This document shows, one piece after another, positions 21,775 through 31,972 of a stretch of DNA of 64,000 nucleotides. The translations under genes were made by a program, and so were the position numbers. Under the pieces are notes generated by a model. That model saw nothing but the letters and a program-made list of their open reading frames with translations. It was not told where the DNA came from and made no database searches. This DNA comes from Tritrichomonas musculus (taxonomy: Eukaryota > Parabasalia > Tritrichomonadida > Tritrichomonadidae): assembly GCA_039105265.1 (NCBI GenBank), contig JAPFFF010000005.1, forward strand, positions 1,969,501 through 2,033,500, in the 5' to 3' direction. How positions within the stretch are numbered: position 1 is the stretch's first letter; every line of letters begins with the position of its first letter.

Positions 21775-22734
21775 ATGAATCACCATTTTCACATTCCTTT
21801 AAATTTTTCGTCTTCCGATGATGACTATTATGAATATGATTACAGTTATGAGGGAGATGATGATCAAACGCAAGAAAAAACAGACAATCATTCTTCAAAA
21901 GAAAAAGAAAAAATATCAGTTAAGCAAGAACCTTTACACATTGTGGTTCCTCCTCGAGAAGTTCGATCCGATCTTTTACGACCTATTCCAAGAAAAATGG
22001 TTCCAAATAAAAGCATACCAAGACCACTTACACCTGAATCATCAAAAAACTCTTCCCTAGTTGAATGTCCATCTCAAAATGAAAAAAATATTCCTAATAC
22101 AGAAAAAGCATTTGTTGAAGAACGCTTCTTCACAATTGAGATGAAACGCTATAAATCAATTTTTGGCAAAAATCGCAAAAGGTTTATAATGATTGATCAA
22201 AATCAGATAATCTACGATTTATCCATCAAATCAAAAGAAAAAATCGTAAAACTTCCAAATAAGCAACACCTCGAAATTAGTAAAGGATATACTGAATTTA
22301 GCTTAAAATCAGATGAAAAATTCCAAAAAGAGTTAATGAGGGTTACATATAATTATCCTCATGAAAGAGATGAGTGTAAAAGGAGAACTTTTATCAGATT
22401 TATTAATATGAAAAACATTTCATTACCGTCAAAGCTTACTTCTCTTCCAAGTCTTAACGATGAAAACTTTAGGGGACATTACCATATTCCATCAATACGA
22501 AATGCAGCTCTTGTTCCACAAGGATCAAATACACCTGTTTTATCAATTCTCGAATTAGAAAAAGACAGAATTGAAGTTAGAACAAATTTGAACATTGATA
22601 AAGACGTTATATTTACAATAGGCCTTACTTCTTTCCTTTGTAAAATAACTTTGGAAAAAAACTCCATATTCAGTAATTTGAAGAACTTCTCACTTTCTTC
22701 AACATTAAGGCCAATTGAAAAGGTAATTGTATAA
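21775..22734 (+). CDS. Acidic-N-terminus protein, possible Tubby-like fold
   Basis: A 319-residue protein. Residues 10-32 are Asp/Tyr/Glu-rich, and 33-115 are polar and Pro/Ser-rich, probably disordered. Residues about 120-319 look like a compact beta-rich domain: ERFFTIEMKRY, a basic stretch FGKNRKRFIMID, alternating hydrophobic strands, and SNLKNFSLSS near the C-terminus. The layout (disordered N-terminus, about 200-residue beta domain, a basic strand, a late VKNFQL-like segment) resembles Tubby C-terminal domains, which bind phosphoinositides and are numerous in trichomonads. The similarity is weak and could be coincidental. The start is supported by the TCATTTA just before the ATG. Confidence 0.7.
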   Translation: MNHHFHIPLNFSSSDDDYYEYDYSYEGDDDQTQEKTDNHSSKEKEKISVKQEPLHIVVPPREVRSDLLRPIPRKMVPNKSIPRPLTPESSKNSSLVECPSQNEKNIPNTEKAFVEERFFTIEMKRYKSIFGKNRKRFIMIDQNQIIYDLSIKSKEKIVKLPNKQHLEISKGYTEFSLKSDEKFQKELMRVTYNYPHERDECKRRTFIRFINMKNISLPSKLTSLPSLNDENFRGHYHIPSIRNAALVPQGSNTPVLSILELEKDRIEVRTNLNIDKDVIFTIGLTSFLCKITLEKNSIFSNLKNFSLSSTLRPIEKVIV

Positions 22735-24400
22735 TTATTGTTAAAGAAACAAACGGAAAAGATTTTATTAAATATTGTTATATAGTTTCTTTTTTATTGA
22801 TAAAAATATTTTTCTCAAATTTTTTATGACTATTCAAAATTTTTATATGTATCAAATTTTGATAATCAAAATCTTGATTGATTTTTCAAAATTCAGATAA
22901 TTATTTTTATAAAAAAAAAAAATTGAGGAATTATCAAATTAAAATTTTTGACTTTGGAAATATGAATTTTTTTAAAAATAATATAAAATTCTTTTTAGTT
23001 ATCATAATATTATCATTTTTTTTTATGATTTGACTTTTAATCATACAAAAAGATCAAAATGTGGAAAATTTTATATTAGACGTTTTAATAAATGCATTAG
23101 TTTATATTATAATCCTATAGTAAACATAAAATTTAATCGATATGGCACACCTATATCATTAATTTTTTTTTTACTCATTGAAATAATTATTTTTTGAAGG
23201 AAATATAGCAGTTCCTTCTTTTATATTATTTTATCATTATTTTATGGAATATAAAGGAATTATTTGAAACCAAAATTTAAGGGACCACTATCATATTTTT
23301 TTGTAAACATTTCAATATTGAGAAAACTCACAGAAAAGAAAATTCAATAGTTGTTATCTCGGAAAAAGTTTAAAACTTTAAAATTTCACCATTCCGATCA
23401 TTTTTGTAAAATTTTTACTCCTTTCAACTTTTAAATTTTTATTGAAAAAAGGGAATAGGCTTAAAAGAAGAATAGAAATAAATGATATGTAATTTATATA
23501 ATTTATATATACCAAAATATAGCAAAAATACTCATGAAATAATTTTTTTTAAGTCAATTAATTTTGTGATAACTCATAGAATTTTTAACATAGAATTTGA
23601 TAGTGGTCCCTTAAGATCACAATTTTGGATACGAGTTATATTTCTCACAAATTCATCAAAAACAATAATTAGAAATATAAAATATAAATTTAATATCTTT
23701 ATAATTAACATTAATTGAAATTTTCCAAAAAAAAATTAATAATAATCATTGAATAAGATATGATCATTTAATTAGACCATAAAGAAAATCAAAAGCACAT
23801 TATTAATGCATATTATATCCAGTAATCCATTTTAATTAAACAAATCTAATAAAATATGATAATAATTAATAAACTTTAATGATATTTCCAAGTTGTACCC
23901 AGAAATTAAACAAAAATACCATAACATCGAATATAAAAAAATGAAAATAAATTTACTTAAACAAAATTCCATTTTTTATAGTTGAATAAAAAATATTTTT
24001 TTTTAATATTAGGATTTAGGTATCAATCTTTTGAAAAATTTAAAATATCTCTAATTAAATAAGAATAATTACTGAAATATTTAATTTGGAAATTAGAAAT
24101 GCTAAGAAAAATCAATTGATAATTCATATGATAGCATTTCAGAAAAAGTTGAAAATGGTATTTTTTTATAATAAATATATCTTAAATATTAAACCTTAAA
24201 TATCATTAAATTTTTTACATGTAAATAATAAAACAATAATTAATGATATTAATAAATTTATAAATCATTTTCGTATAATGAATTTAAATTTTCTCAAAGT
24301 TACGGCACTTTTCGACGATTTGTTTCTGAAAAGTTTAACTGATTTGAAAAATTGAATTATTATTTATCAATCTTCAAATTCATTCAAAAAAGAAAAATTA
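22735..24400. other. 1.7-kb intergenic stretch
   Basis: AT-rich DNA without a supported gene. It contains a 17-bp inverted repeat pair (23277-23293 and 23598-23614). A 78-codon frame at 23482-23718 overlaps the right arm and has no coding signature. Confidence 0.55.
23277..23614. repeat. Inverted repeat pair, 17-bp perfect arms
   Basis: TTAAGGGACCACTATCA at 23277-23293 is the exact reverse complement of 23598-23614. A CCAAAAT motif lies just outside both arms, at slightly different distances. The enclosed 304 bp are AT-rich and non-coding. The layout fits a small non-autonomous DNA transposon (MITE-like) or a foldback. No clear target duplication was recognised. Confidence 0.6.
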
Positions 24401-26527
24401 ATGACGGAAAATGAAATTGAGGATGAATCAGTAAATGCAAATGATCTCGATATAGTAATTCCTGAAATAGAAGATATTACCACCAGAAAAGTTAACTTTG
24501 ATGAAATGGAAGAAGATATTGAACGATTTGCTTCAAATGAAGCAGTTCGCGCTGTTCTTGAAAAAGGGGTTGACTTACAAAACTATGGCTCAAAAATTCA
24601 AGAAGATCTCGAAGAAGCTGAACAAGCTTCTATAAACGATTACCTCAATCAAGTCGAACGTGTAGAATCTCTTCATCAAGAAATTTCTACATGCGATCAT
24701 GCTCTTGCCACTATGGAAGACTTACTCATGCAATTCAAGGAAGCATTAGGGCAAATTACTACCGATATCAAATCACTTCAATCAAAATCTCAAGAACTAA
24801 CCGTCAAGCTTAATAATCGAAAAGAAGTGGATAAATATTTACACGAATTTACTAGAAACGTTACTATCACTCCCGAATTTCAAAATACAATAATAAAAAG
24901 CGATGTTGGTTTTAATTATGTCAAGTTTCTAGTTGAGTTAGACCAGAAAATTAAATTTGTCAAATCTCCAGATGTAAGAAAAACGCAAGCAGCGCGAGAA
25001 TGCTCAGGACCATTAGAAAAGCTCAAAAATAAAGCATCAGATAATATTAAAAAATGGATTACATTAAAAACCAATCAATTACGCGATGCATTTACACGTG
25101 AATCTAACAATCCAAACAACATCGATTTTGAACCAGATTCGTCCGACAAATTATCTATTCAAAACTCAATGCTCCGATGCAAATTCGTATTCAAATTTTT
25201 GAAAGATCACTCGCCCGACATACAACAATCTACTCGTAATTATTATATCGATATTGTATCAAAAATATACCTTGATATGTTCAAGAGCATGTCCAAAAAA
25301 TTAACAAATCAAATGGCACAAATCTCAATGTCACCAGAAACCATTGTTCCAGTTCAAAATCAACGCAGTAGCGTGTTCAAATCAAAACGACAGAATCGAG
25401 AATCTACTCTTTTCTTTTCAATTGGTGATCGCCAAAAATTATTAAATGATGTATTAGCACCACCACAAATCTTTACTCTAGATTCATATCCGGTCGAAGC
25501 CTTAATGCGTTCTCTCTACCAATCATTTATTGATATAGCCACATCGGAGCATGTCTTTTCATCTGAATTTTTCTATGATGAAAACATTTCAGGTGAAATA
25601 TTTTCACCTACAACCACCGAATTAGAACAGTTTCTTGATAAACTTCTAGCCAAGATCACTGACCCAATTTGCATTGTTCTTCTCTATCGTTTTGCTATTG
25701 CTCATAAGAACGAAATGGACCGAAGAAAAATCACAAAATTTGATGGTCATTTTAGAGCGGTTATGGCCAAATTAAGGTCAAGATTCAGTGCAATAGTTGC
25801 CAACAACCAAAATACAATAGAACAATGTGATCCAAAAATCTTCCTCGAAAATGAGGCAACTGCTCATCATGCAAACGCAATGACCAAGCGTTTCTCAGAA
25901 TTTGCGAGCTCACTTTCTCAATTAATGAATGATGAAACATCTGATATGATAACAACCGAACTTCACATGATATCAGCAGCTGTTATTGACCTTATTGAAA
26001 GAACTTCACGCGAATTCAAAAATAACGAATTGGCTGTCGTTTTCCAAATTAATAATTATTATTTAATTTTGACTACTTTACAAACTGTTAATGGATGCCC
26101 GTTAATTGATTTATTCCAACAAAAGCTTAGCGATTGTAGTTCGTATTTCGTTGAGCTTGAAATTAAAATAAACTTCCCAAAACTTGTCGAAACTGTTAGA
26201 AGAGCCTTCACCAAGTTGGAAACAAGAGAAGAACCCCTCAATACTGGTATAGGCGAGAGTGAATTGAAGGAAATAGCTATGGACTTCAAGAATACTCATA
26301 TCGATAAAATGAAACAGATTGCTGATTCACAGATGTTGAAGTTCGGTGATTTCCAAAATGGTAAAATGATCTTGCAGATAATTGCCAAAAGACTCGTTTT
26401 GTACTGGGCAAAGTTTGATCAACTATGCAGATTCGTAATGAAGGGAGCTTCACCCGGATGGTTCTCCAATTTGATTTCATCTCAACAACTGGTGTTTGAT
26501 ATTAAGCCAATGACAGACAGTTTTTGA
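24401..26527 (+). CDS. VPS52: Vacuolar protein sorting 52 homologue (GARP/EARP)
   Basis: A 708-residue protein that closely follows Vps52/SAC2. It has an acidic N-terminus of about 70 residues, then a coiled-coil block at about 80-150 with the family's best conserved stretch (HQEISTCDHALATMEDLL, IKSLQSKSQELTVKLNNR). The helical-rod C-terminal region follows to the end, including the VGFNYVKFLVELDQKIKF segment. Vps52 is a core subunit of the GARP and EARP tethering complexes, which dock endosome-derived vesicles at the trans-Golgi or recycling endosomes. Length is typical and no interruptions are seen. TCATTC lies about 20 bases before the ATG. An AATAAAA run follows the stop within about 15 bases and may serve 3'-end formation. 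Confidence 0.9.
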   Translation: MTENEIEDESVNANDLDIVIPEIEDITTRKVNFDEMEEDIERFASNEAVRAVLEKGVDLQNYGSKIQEDLEEAEQASINDYLNQVERVESLHQEISTCDHALATMEDLLMQFKEALGQITTDIKSLQSKSQELTVKLNNRKEVDKYLHEFTRNVTITPEFQNTIIKSDVGFNYVKFLVELDQKIKFVKSPDVRKTQAARECSGPLEKLKNKASDNIKKWITLKTNQLRDAFTRESNNPNNIDFEPDSSDKLSIQNSMLRCKFVFKFLKDHSPDIQQSTRNYYIDIVSKIYLDMFKSMSKKLTNQMAQISMSPETIVPVQNQRSSVFKSKRQNRESTLFFSIGDRQKLLNDVLAPPQIFTLDSYPVEALMRSLYQSFIDIATSEHVFSSEFFYDENISGEIFSPTTTELEQFLDKLLAKITDPICIVLLYRFAIAHKNEMDRRKITKFDGHFRAVMAKLRSRFSAIVANNQNTIEQCDPKIFLENEATAHHANAMTKRFSEFASSLSQLMNDETSDMITTELHMISAAVIDLIERTSREFKNNELAVVFQINNYYLILTTLQTVNGCPLIDLFQQKLSDCSSYFVELEIKINFPKLVETVRRAFTKLETREEPLNTGIGESELKEIAMDFKNTHIDKMKQIADSQMLKFGDFQNGKMILQIIAKRLVLYWAKFDQLCRFVMKGASPGWFSNLISSQQLVFDIKPMTDSF

Positions 26528-26910
26528 TCGTTATTTAAATAAAAGTTATTATTTTTTTTAAATTATTACATTCATTTTTCAATTGATGCTGATATGCTTG
26601 GCCTTGCTTTAACATTTCTCTGTGGAAAAAGTACACCATGACTTATAAAAAATAAGCTTTTTTCCCCATATATTAATAATAATTTTCGAGATATTTGCAT
26701 AATTTCTATATCTATTTTCCCAAGTAAATATGTCGAATAACAGCAAATTAAAAATAAATGATTTTCATCAAGGAGAGGCTTTGAAATCAAGATTGATTTG
26801 AATTTAATTAGTGTAATGTTTCAATGTTTAAAATAACGTACAAATAAATTTTTGATAGAGTACGTTTATTTAATTTCTGAAAATCTCCTATTATACACTA
26901 AAATCAATTT
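26528..26910. other. Intergenic, possible minus-strand relic
   Basis: A 383-bp spacer between same-strand genes. The minus strand is open from about 26815 to 26572 without ATG, with mildly protein-like composition. This is too weak to call a gene. Confidence 0.4.
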
Positions 26911-28839
26911 ATGCATCGTGTCTTAGCTACTAAAACATTAAATACCACAAGACAAATTAATGATAAAGGTGATATGATTACAAAGAAAAAAGAAGAACTT
27001 GAAAAACTTCCTTTTTCATCAAGAACTCCTCGAGTTGTTCAAAGAGCAAAAACGCAATTATCTACAAATACAAAAACAAAAACTATCGTTCAACCTTCAT
27101 CAGTTCGTAGTAAATCCAAACTCGCTTCAACAAATTATACTGATCCTAGACAGCAAGCTCGCGACTTAATTTTTGAAGGAATACATTGTACAGCAACAAA
27201 TCAGAAACATGACATTATTAATCAGTTAGGAAATTTATTATTACAGCAAATTAATCAAACTGAGATTTTTCAAAACGATGTTCACCATTTAGAAGTAAGA
27301 AACCAAGAGTTAGAAAACGAATTACTCTCACAAAAGTCATCAATAGAAAAAATTCAACGAAACACAGCAAGAGTTACCAAACTTCGACATTTAAAATCAC
27401 TCAGATCAGACGAAAATTTAATTCAAGATATTCGTGCAATAGAATCAGATACTTCAAAATATGTTCATTTGTCAGAACCGTGGCTACTTCAAAATATACT
27501 TGACGACAATAATAACGATGACAAAATGGAAGAACTAATAAATTTAAAGTTTCGTCGTCTTGAGGACTTAATATATGCGCTTAGAAGGCAAATTCTTCAA
27601 GATCAAGATATTGTTTCGATTTTACCTTTAATAAACGAGCGTTTTGGATCTGTTCGCAATCTACTCACTAAATATGAAGACGCATTACAATCAATTAATA
27701 AATTAAAAGTTCGTGAATTTAAAATATCTTCTGATGAATTAACAAAAAGAAGGCCACTTGCTTCATATGATACTCAATCACTTCATATCTTAATTGTTGC
27801 ACTTCAAAATGAGCTTATAGAATGCAAACAGCAATTAAGAAAGTCTATGCTTATGATTAAACCAAATCAAATCGACGATAACAACAATTCCAATAATTGC
27901 GATAATTTAGATACCAAAAAATACGATTCCAATAATGATAATGGAAATGATATAGATCTAGCATCAAGATTTAATGTACTTGAAGCTGAACATTCTACTC
28001 TCATGAAAGATTTTGAACTGTTAAAGAAAGATAATGAACTCTTAAAATCAGAAATTAATCTTGAAACTGATGTTTTGAAATCTGGGCTTTTCACAATTGA
28101 TGATAAATTAAAAAATAAATTAGTTGAAGTTAATGCAAGGATTGCTGAATATTATGAGAAACTGGAAAAAATGCAGATAACCATTGATCTTCAACAAAAG
28201 CTAGTCAATCAATTTCAAAAAGAAAAATCTCTTTATTTAAGGCAAAAGATGACATTAACAAAGCAAGTCGAAGATATGAAAGAAAAAGTTTCAAATTCAG
28301 AAGCAAAAGTTAGAACTACCAACCGAAAACTCGAATCACTTCGCGGAGTTGCTCGAATAATGACAGAGAATACGCTTGCAAAGCGTCAAGATTACAAGCG
28401 TACATTCGATCAAATTGAAACACTATTCTTTAAAGCTTATGAAAGATACGACTCAGCAGCTCTTCTCATTCAACGAAGCTGGCGAAAGATGAGAAATTCC
28501 CAACTTGAAAAAGAAATTATTGTATCGAAAGATGAATCTTTTCCTGTTTCCCAAATTTTGACAATTTCTGCAATTGACGTAATTTCTGGAAAAATGAAAC
28601 CTATAACATATAAGCAGATTGTCAAACTGCTTCACTCTTACAACTCCGAAATTAAGCAGTCAACAATGATTTCTCTTGAAATAATGAATAACTTTATTAT
28701 CAAAAAGCATGAAGAAATGAATATTGTTAGCGAAAGTGTCTTATGCAAGCCTAAGAGATTCAATTGGACACAAACTGGGGCTGATCGTTTTGAAGTTGAA
28801 ACTCAAACAGAAAAAATGCCCTACAGAGGAAAGAAATAA
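26911..28839 (+). CDS. IQ-motif coiled-coil protein
   Basis: A 642-residue protein, mainly alpha-helical. Residues 1-75 are basic and polar; heptad-rich segments lie at about 100-165, 205-275 and 350-480. An Asn/Asp-rich spacer is near 320-345. A single IQ-type motif (ALLIQRSWRKMR, about 517-528) could bind calmodulin or a calmodulin-like light chain. The C-terminal 110 residues are helical and charged. Coiled coil followed by IQ is a common design of flagellar and basal-body proteins, so a cytoskeletal role is plausible but not shown. No motor or enzymatic domain was seen. Confidence 0.85.
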   Translation: MHRVLATKTLNTTRQINDKGDMITKKKEELEKLPFSSRTPRVVQRAKTQLSTNTKTKTIVQPSSVRSKSKLASTNYTDPRQQARDLIFEGIHCTATNQKHDIINQLGNLLLQQINQTEIFQNDVHHLEVRNQELENELLSQKSSIEKIQRNTARVTKLRHLKSLRSDENLIQDIRAIESDTSKYVHLSEPWLLQNILDDNNNDDKMEELINLKFRRLEDLIYALRRQILQDQDIVSILPLINERFGSVRNLLTKYEDALQSINKLKVREFKISSDELTKRRPLASYDTQSLHILIVALQNELIECKQQLRKSMLMIKPNQIDDNNNSNNCDNLDTKKYDSNNDNGNDIDLASRFNVLEAEHSTLMKDFELLKKDNELLKSEINLETDVLKSGLFTIDDKLKNKLVEVNARIAEYYEKLEKMQITIDLQQKLVNQFQKEKSLYLRQKMTLTKQVEDMKEKVSNSEAKVRTTNRKLESLRGVARIMTENTLAKRQDYKRTFDQIETLFFKAYERYDSAALLIQRSWRKMRNSQLEKEIIVSKDESFPVSQILTISAIDVISGKMKPITYKQIVKLLHSYNSEIKQSTMISLEIMNNFIIKKHEEMNIVSESVLCKPKRFNWTQTGADRFEVETQTEKMPYRGKK

Positions 28840-28968
28840 TATGTACCAATTTTGTATGTTATTATTGTTTTTTTTTTTTCCTTTTTATATATATTATATG
28901 TATGAATAAATTACTGCCTATAGTTTTTTTATCTCTATTTTAATATCAAATAGAAAATATATAGAAAG

Positions 28969-29001
<33 letters not shown>

Positions 29002-29383
29002 AAGATTTTAATCTAAAGCATGATCTGGTACAAATGAAAAAAATAATTGATTTGAAAATAGATTTTGCTTGAACGATTCTAAAAAATTGTTAATCATTTT
29101 AAAGAATTAGATTTTTCCAATTTTTCTTCAATAAATTTTTCTCATTTATATAAATTATTTTTTATATTTATTTTGTAAATTCTCAATTAAATTATAAGAT
29201 ATACACGTTTTGTGTTTCTAAATAATTTTTATGTAATACATTGAATAATCCAATATATTATTTAATTTTGAATATACAATTGAATTATTGATAAATTATT
29301 TGAATATTTTTATGAAATTATTGAATATATTATTTGTGTGAAAGCTTTCATATCATTTATAATTTCTAACTCTGCAGTCACTG
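28840..29383. other. Intergenic with 29-bp poly(A) tract
   Basis: An AT-rich spacer. The only distinct structure is an uninterrupted run of 29 A residues at 28971-28999, long enough to be polymorphic or to reflect a retroposed 3' end. No adjoining gene copy was recognised. Confidence 0.6.
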
Positions 29384-30001
29384 ATGGAAGAATCAAAATT
29401 GAATGTATCGTTTTTTGTGGCTTCAATTGAACTCAACGATTTGGTAATTAATACAATTAAATCCAGCAATATGTTCAGATTAAATATCACACAAAAACCT
29501 CAATTAATAAAAGAAGAATATATAGTTAATCAAATTCAAGGTCTTAAAAAGATCAATCATGAATTTAATATTGTTAATTTTCCGAGTTCAATGAAAGAAA
29601 TCACATTAACCATCAGAAAAGTTGAGAAAAAAAGATGCTTATCAAATACATTAAAAATTAATTTAAAAAAAGAAAAATCAAAGAAGAATAATTCAACTGA
29701 TTGCTTTACAGGAAGGCAAAACATTAAGTCCAGTTCAAATATTCAATACAAATATGAACAATTCGACCATTCATTACTTGGCTATTTCACGATTAATATA
29801 GAAAATCTTGAAAAAGAAATCAATCATTCCATCACTGTTGATGTTATTACCAAAAAAGAATCAATTGTTATTGGCAAAGCCAATATTGAAATTTGTAAAT
29901 GTGACGAAAGAGAAAAGAAAAATGTGATTCGTAAGAAAAATAAAGAGTATTATATGAACAAAGTGATTTTAGATGATAAAAATTGTTATTTACTAGACTA
30001 A
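29384..30001 (+). CDS. Unknown protein, possibly C2-like
   Basis: A 205-residue basic protein. The N-terminal part (residues 5-85) alternates hydrophobic and polar residues like a beta-sandwich strand set. A Lys/Asn-rich loop covers about 88-120. Residues about 125-170 contain LLGYFTINIENLEKEI followed by IVIGKANIEI, the spacing expected for late strands of a C2 domain (LGxxxIxLxxL). The acidic calcium-binding residues of classical C2 domains are not evident. I cannot assign a function. TCACTG directly precedes the ATG and resembles the initiator motif. Confidence 0.65.
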   Translation: MEESKLNVSFFVASIELNDLVINTIKSSNMFRLNITQKPQLIKEEYIVNQIQGLKKINHEFNIVNFPSSMKEITLTIRKVEKKRCLSNTLKINLKKEKSKKNNSTDCFTGRQNIKSSSNIQYKYEQFDHSLLGYFTINIENLEKEINHSITVDVITKKESIVIGKANIEICKCDEREKKNVIRKKNKEYYMNKVILDDKNCYLLD

Positions 30002-30160
30002 AAAATGTTTTTATCGGTATATTAGACTTTTCCAGATTCTCTTTTTTATTCTTTTTTTAAAATAAGGAACTTTCCATTGAACTTATATCATTGAAAAAAT
30101 AGTTTTAACAATTAATATTTTAAAAGATAATCATACTTTTTTATTTTTTTTTTTTTTAAA

Positions 30161-30991
30161 ATGTTTGATATTCCATTCAACAACGAAGCACCAGTCTCAA
30201 AATGTGTCATTCCTTCCAATAAAATCACAGTTTCATTACAATCAGATTCAGATGATTCGTCAGATGATGAAGGATGGATACAAACATTTTGCCTTTCGAA
30301 AAGAAATCAAAATCATAAAATTGAGCCATCATGGTTTTGCGCTATTGATAAATCTTTTTTTGATAAAGAACTTATTCAATATGACAAGTCTTCTCAAGAA
30401 GAGGAAGAAGAAATAACCAACTCAATCGAATTAATTAAAGATGAATTTAAGCAAGAAAGTGAAAGGATTAATTCAGAAAAGGAAATAAAACTTCAGTGCT
30501 TAGCTGAGCATGTTTATGGGCTTTTTCATGCAAAATACATCCTAACAAAAAAAGGATTAGAAAAAATGAGAGAAAAATTTGAAGCAAAGCACTGGGGAAC
30601 TTGTCCACGGTATTATTGTTACAATAATCCTGTTCTTCCTTACGGAAAAAGCAACAGCCCTGGTGTTCATTGTGTTCAAGTTTATTGCCCTGTTTGTAAA
30701 GAAATTTATGATTCTTTTGATATCAGAGCTGAAGGAATAGATGGTGCCTATTTTGGGCCAACGTTTGCCATTATGTTTTGCAAGTTTTATCCTCAACTTT
30801 TTTCCTGTGAAAAGCCAGAGCAAATTCTAAGAATTCATGGATTTCGAATTGCAAATTACAAAAACAAATCAGATTTTTTTACAATGACAGAACCTCCAAA
30901 AACAGATAGAAATGAAAAGGATAAATCTAATAATTCAACAACAAGCACAGTAGTTACTCCATTAACTCCGGAAGAGATCTTATTATTATAA
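30161..30991 (+). CDS. CSNK2B: Casein kinase 2 regulatory (beta) subunit
   Basis: A 276-residue CK2-beta homologue. An acidic, Ser/Asp-rich segment precedes the conserved WIQTFC/WFCAID region (39-65). A helical part follows with the hallmark AEHVYGLFHAKYILTKKG (115-132). The zinc-binding cysteines C148, C153, C176 and C179 have the same spacing as human CK2-beta (5, 23, 3). The DGAYFGPTF segment follows at 194-202. The protein dimerises through the zinc ribbon and holds two catalytic subunits, steering substrate choice. Residues 60-112 carry a long Glu-rich insert compared with the animal protein. The N-terminus before WI is also extended. The Ser/Thr-rich tail is about 35 residues. Confidence 0.95.
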   Translation: MFDIPFNNEAPVSKCVIPSNKITVSLQSDSDDSSDDEGWIQTFCLSKRNQNHKIEPSWFCAIDKSFFDKELIQYDKSSQEEEEEITNSIELIKDEFKQESERINSEKEIKLQCLAEHVYGLFHAKYILTKKGLEKMREKFEAKHWGTCPRYYCYNNPVLPYGKSNSPGVHCVQVYCPVCKEIYDSFDIRAEGIDGAYFGPTFAIMFCKFYPQLFSCEKPEQILRIHGFRIANYKNKSDFFTMTEPPKTDRNEKDKSNNSTTSTVVTPLTPEEILLL

Positions 30992-31972
30992 GATTCAGAT
31001 GATTGACAATCCTGTTATCACAAAGCAGATTCTTGGACATTAATCAAAGTCAAAGATAAATATTTTATTCTTTTTTTGTAAAATATAAAATATGGAGAAT
31101 TCAGCTTAAGATTCAAAAAGCACATGATGAATTTAAAGTCAAACTTCTTACCCCAATTGAATTTGAAGAAATTCCTTATCACACATACAATCTATGCCAA
31201 TTTTTTTTAAGTCAACAGACTCAAATCCAATTGCCCATCTTCGTTTAATCTTGTCACCGTTTGCTACTTCAATTTCTTTTCCATCAAATTATCAATCATT
31301 TTCTAGTTTCATCGAGTCATTAGAATTTTTAAGAACAATAATGACTCCATCTCATGTGACACAACGCACAGCGTGAAGTTCACGAATTGAGGAAAACAAA
31401 TGAAGAAATTGTGAACACCATACAGAGTTTGCATACCACAAAGATGCAAACGGGATCAATTAATTCAAGAATTATCACGTTTGCTTAAAGCAATGACAAC
31501 TCAAAATGAATAACTTTTCATGATATTTTGTAAATCAGTTTGTAAACATTCAAGTCATCTTTTTAATATTGATAATACTTTTTTGATTCGTCTATTTTTT
31601 TTTTTTTTCTAATGTTATATATATATATATTACATAAGATATAAATATTTTAATCATTAAAATATCAATTACTATTTGACTTCTTTTTATCAGATGATAT
31701 TCGAGCTCATCCTAATCAATTCGTTATGAAACAAATGAATGATATTTTTTTCAGAAAATATTTGCATAATTCAAAAAGAGGAATTCGCTCAATGATATTG
31801 GGCTTGATATTTTTAATATGAATTATGAATCCCAATCAACAAATAGAAAGATTAAATTATACCAAAAAGCTATACTCAAAACACTTTTAACAACAATAAT
31901 ATTAAAAATTTCTTGCAGTAAACAAAGTTTAAATATATATATTTGCTATTTTAACAACATCATAAACATTAA
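30992..31972. other. Intergenic with a gene relic
   Basis: The first half holds a decayed gene fragment (31030-31513). The second half is AT-rich with a TATATATATATATAT run near 31620 and weak traces on the plus strand before the 3' end of the ankyrin gene. No intact gene is seen. Confidence 0.5.
31030..31513 (+). pseudogene. Decayed gene fragment, family unknown
   Basis: Successive plus-strand frames give protein-like stretches broken by stops and shifts. Examples are WTLIKVKDKYFILF, then RIQLKIQKAHDEFKVKLL and EFEEIPYHTYNL, and later REVHELRKTNEEIVNTIQSL and DQLIQELSRLLKAM before a TAA at 31511-31513. The later parts look like coiled coil. It sits just after the CK2-beta gene. It could be the remains of a BTB/coiled-coil type trichomonad gene; the family is not certain. 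Confidence 0.4.

Noticed and set aside
23482-23718. 78-codon plus-strand frame
   Set aside because: It overlaps the right arm of the inverted repeat and consists of Ile/Asn/Phe-rich sequence typical of random AT-rich DNA.
26572-26815. Minus-strand open stretch behind VPS52
   Set aside because: No ATG at its start, weak composition and no recognisable domain; perhaps a relic, but not supported.
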